Shown: positions 63,361 to 64,000 of the stretch, piece by piece
How positions within the stretch are numbered: the first letter of the stretch is position 1
Layout: each line of letters starts with the position of its first letter
Source: Nevskiaceae bacterium
GTDB lineage: Bacteria; Pseudomonadota; Gammaproteobacteria; Nevskiales; Nevskiaceae
Length of the DNA: 64,000 nucleotides
Assembly: GCA_008012115.1 (NCBI GenBank)
Contig: SSEB01000001.1
Location: 1-64,000 of the forward strand
Reading direction: 5' to 3'
Made by a program: the position numbers and the translations under genes
Notes under the pieces: model-generated
Told to the model about the DNA's origin: nothing
What the model saw: the letters and a program-made list of their open reading frames with translations, nothing else
Databases searched by the model: none

Positions 63361-64000
63361 TCAGTCCTCGGGTGCGCGTCCCGGGCGATCGCCATACACC
63401 GTCTCGGCGCGTTGCGAGCGGAACAGTGGGTAGAAGAACTGCACCTGCCAGCGCTCGCTGCCGTGGCGGCGGTCGTCCGGCAGGCCGAAGGCCGGCGGAT
63501 AGCGGCGCGTGATCAGCGCGGTGCCGAACAGCACGTCCCAGAGGAACAGCAGGTTGCCGTAGTTGCCGCGGTAGTAACCGATGCCGTCGTCCTGCCGCAG
63601 CGCGTGGTGGGCATAGTGCGTGCACGGCGTGGAGATGGTGCGCTCCAGCACCCACAGCAGCGGATGCAGCCAGCGGCAGCGGAACAGGGCCTCGTCCCAG
63701 CGCGCTTCCGAGTGCGCGCCGATGATGATGGCGAGCTTGACGATGGAGTAGCCGACGTAGACCCAGCCGAAGCCGAGAAACACCAGGATCGACGACAGCC
63801 ACAGGCCCGGCATCGCCGCGTAGTAGAAAAAGTTGTTGCGGTAGACCACGCGCACGCCCATGTAGCCGGCCGAGTGGTGCGCGCGGTGGAACGGCCACAT
63901 CCACGAGCTGTGCGACAGCCGGTGCCACCAGTACTGGGTGAGATCGTCGGCGAGCAATAGCACCAGCAGCATCTGCCACCACGGCCACTGCGCCCAGGCG
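63361..64000 (-). CDS. Sterol desaturase / fatty acid hydroxylase family protein (5' partial)
   Basis: A membrane di-iron hydroxylase; the frame is open to the window edge (AWAQWPWWQM before the first listed Met), so the N-terminus is missing. His boxes HRLSH, HRAHH and HYAHH ligate the two irons, with hydrophobic helices between. It modifies a lipid or sterol-like substrate, not identified. Confidence 0.92.
   Translation of the reverse strand, partial: AWAQWPWWQMLLVLLLADDLTQYWWHRLSHSSWMWPFHRAHHSAGYMGVRVVYRNNFFYYAAMPGLWLSSILVFLGFGWVYVGYSIVKLAIIIGAHSEARWDEALFRCRWLHPLLWVLERTISTPCTHYAHHALRQDDGIGYYRGNYGNLLFLWDVLFGTALITRRYPPAFGLPDDRRHGSERWQVQFFYPLFRSQRAETVYGDRPGRAPED

Overview
The window is high-GC chromosomal DNA from a gammaproteobacterium. 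The gene set suggests the Xanthomonadales/Nevskiales (Solimonadaceae-like) area, but no rRNA or other taxonomic marker is present, so this is inference from gene content: rpoN-hpf-ptsN-hprK-rapZ-EIIA-HPr-ptsI order, a Xanthomonas-style TonB receptor, a wax-ester synthase, a cytochrome P450, and pqiABC.

Layout. 0-2.4 kb: pmbA/tldE (5' end cut by the window, with a Lys/Ala/Pro-rich insert) and a PhzF-family gene. 2.4-8.9 kb (minus): sigma-54 and the regulatory nitrogen-PTS operon. 9.0-16.5 kb: a visibly lower-GC block with a TIGR03032-like protein, a TonB-dependent receptor and two TPR-fused Fe(II)/2-oxoglutarate hydroxylases. 17-29 kb: cold-shock protein with long leader, SDR, SET-domain protein, hydrolases, DUF1631, flavodoxin, MFS, AlgP-like and DUF4404 genes. 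28.9-35.3 kb: thioesterase, arfB, slyX, fabH-like, CocE-like lipoprotein, msrA. 35.7-39.2 kb: a pqi lipid-transport operon with pqiA split in two. 39.5-48.3 kb: hemerythrin-like protein, PPOX/GAF sensor pair, glycosidase, P450, DUF3014, wax-ester synthase. 48.5-53.4 kb: a cysteine/sulfur operon (rhodanese, serine acetyltransferase, XRE regulator, family-2A encapsulin shell, cysteine desulfurase cargo with a 314-residue disordered targeting tail). 53.7-64 kb: HIT, small exported proteins, a structured sRNA candidate, TPR/NTF2 protein, M23 peptidase, glyoxalase, parvulin, GIY-YIG, YjdM, nitroreductase and a partial sterol desaturase.

The most striking feature is not a gene. Nine intergenic elements, each exactly 114 bp, are scattered through the window. 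Each has 10-bp terminal inverted repeats (GCCACCCGCT / AGCGGGTGGC), two 24-nt arms that vary freely in sequence but not in length, and a 46-bp AT-rich core that begins GTTWW, ends WWAAC and carries isolated C and G at mirror-symmetric positions. Geometry is invariant in all nine although most internal sequence has diverged, which is not expected of a decaying transposon relic. Eight lie just 3' of a stop codon, one lies inside the PTS operon, and two abut genes that look truncated. I do not recognise them as a named repeat family.
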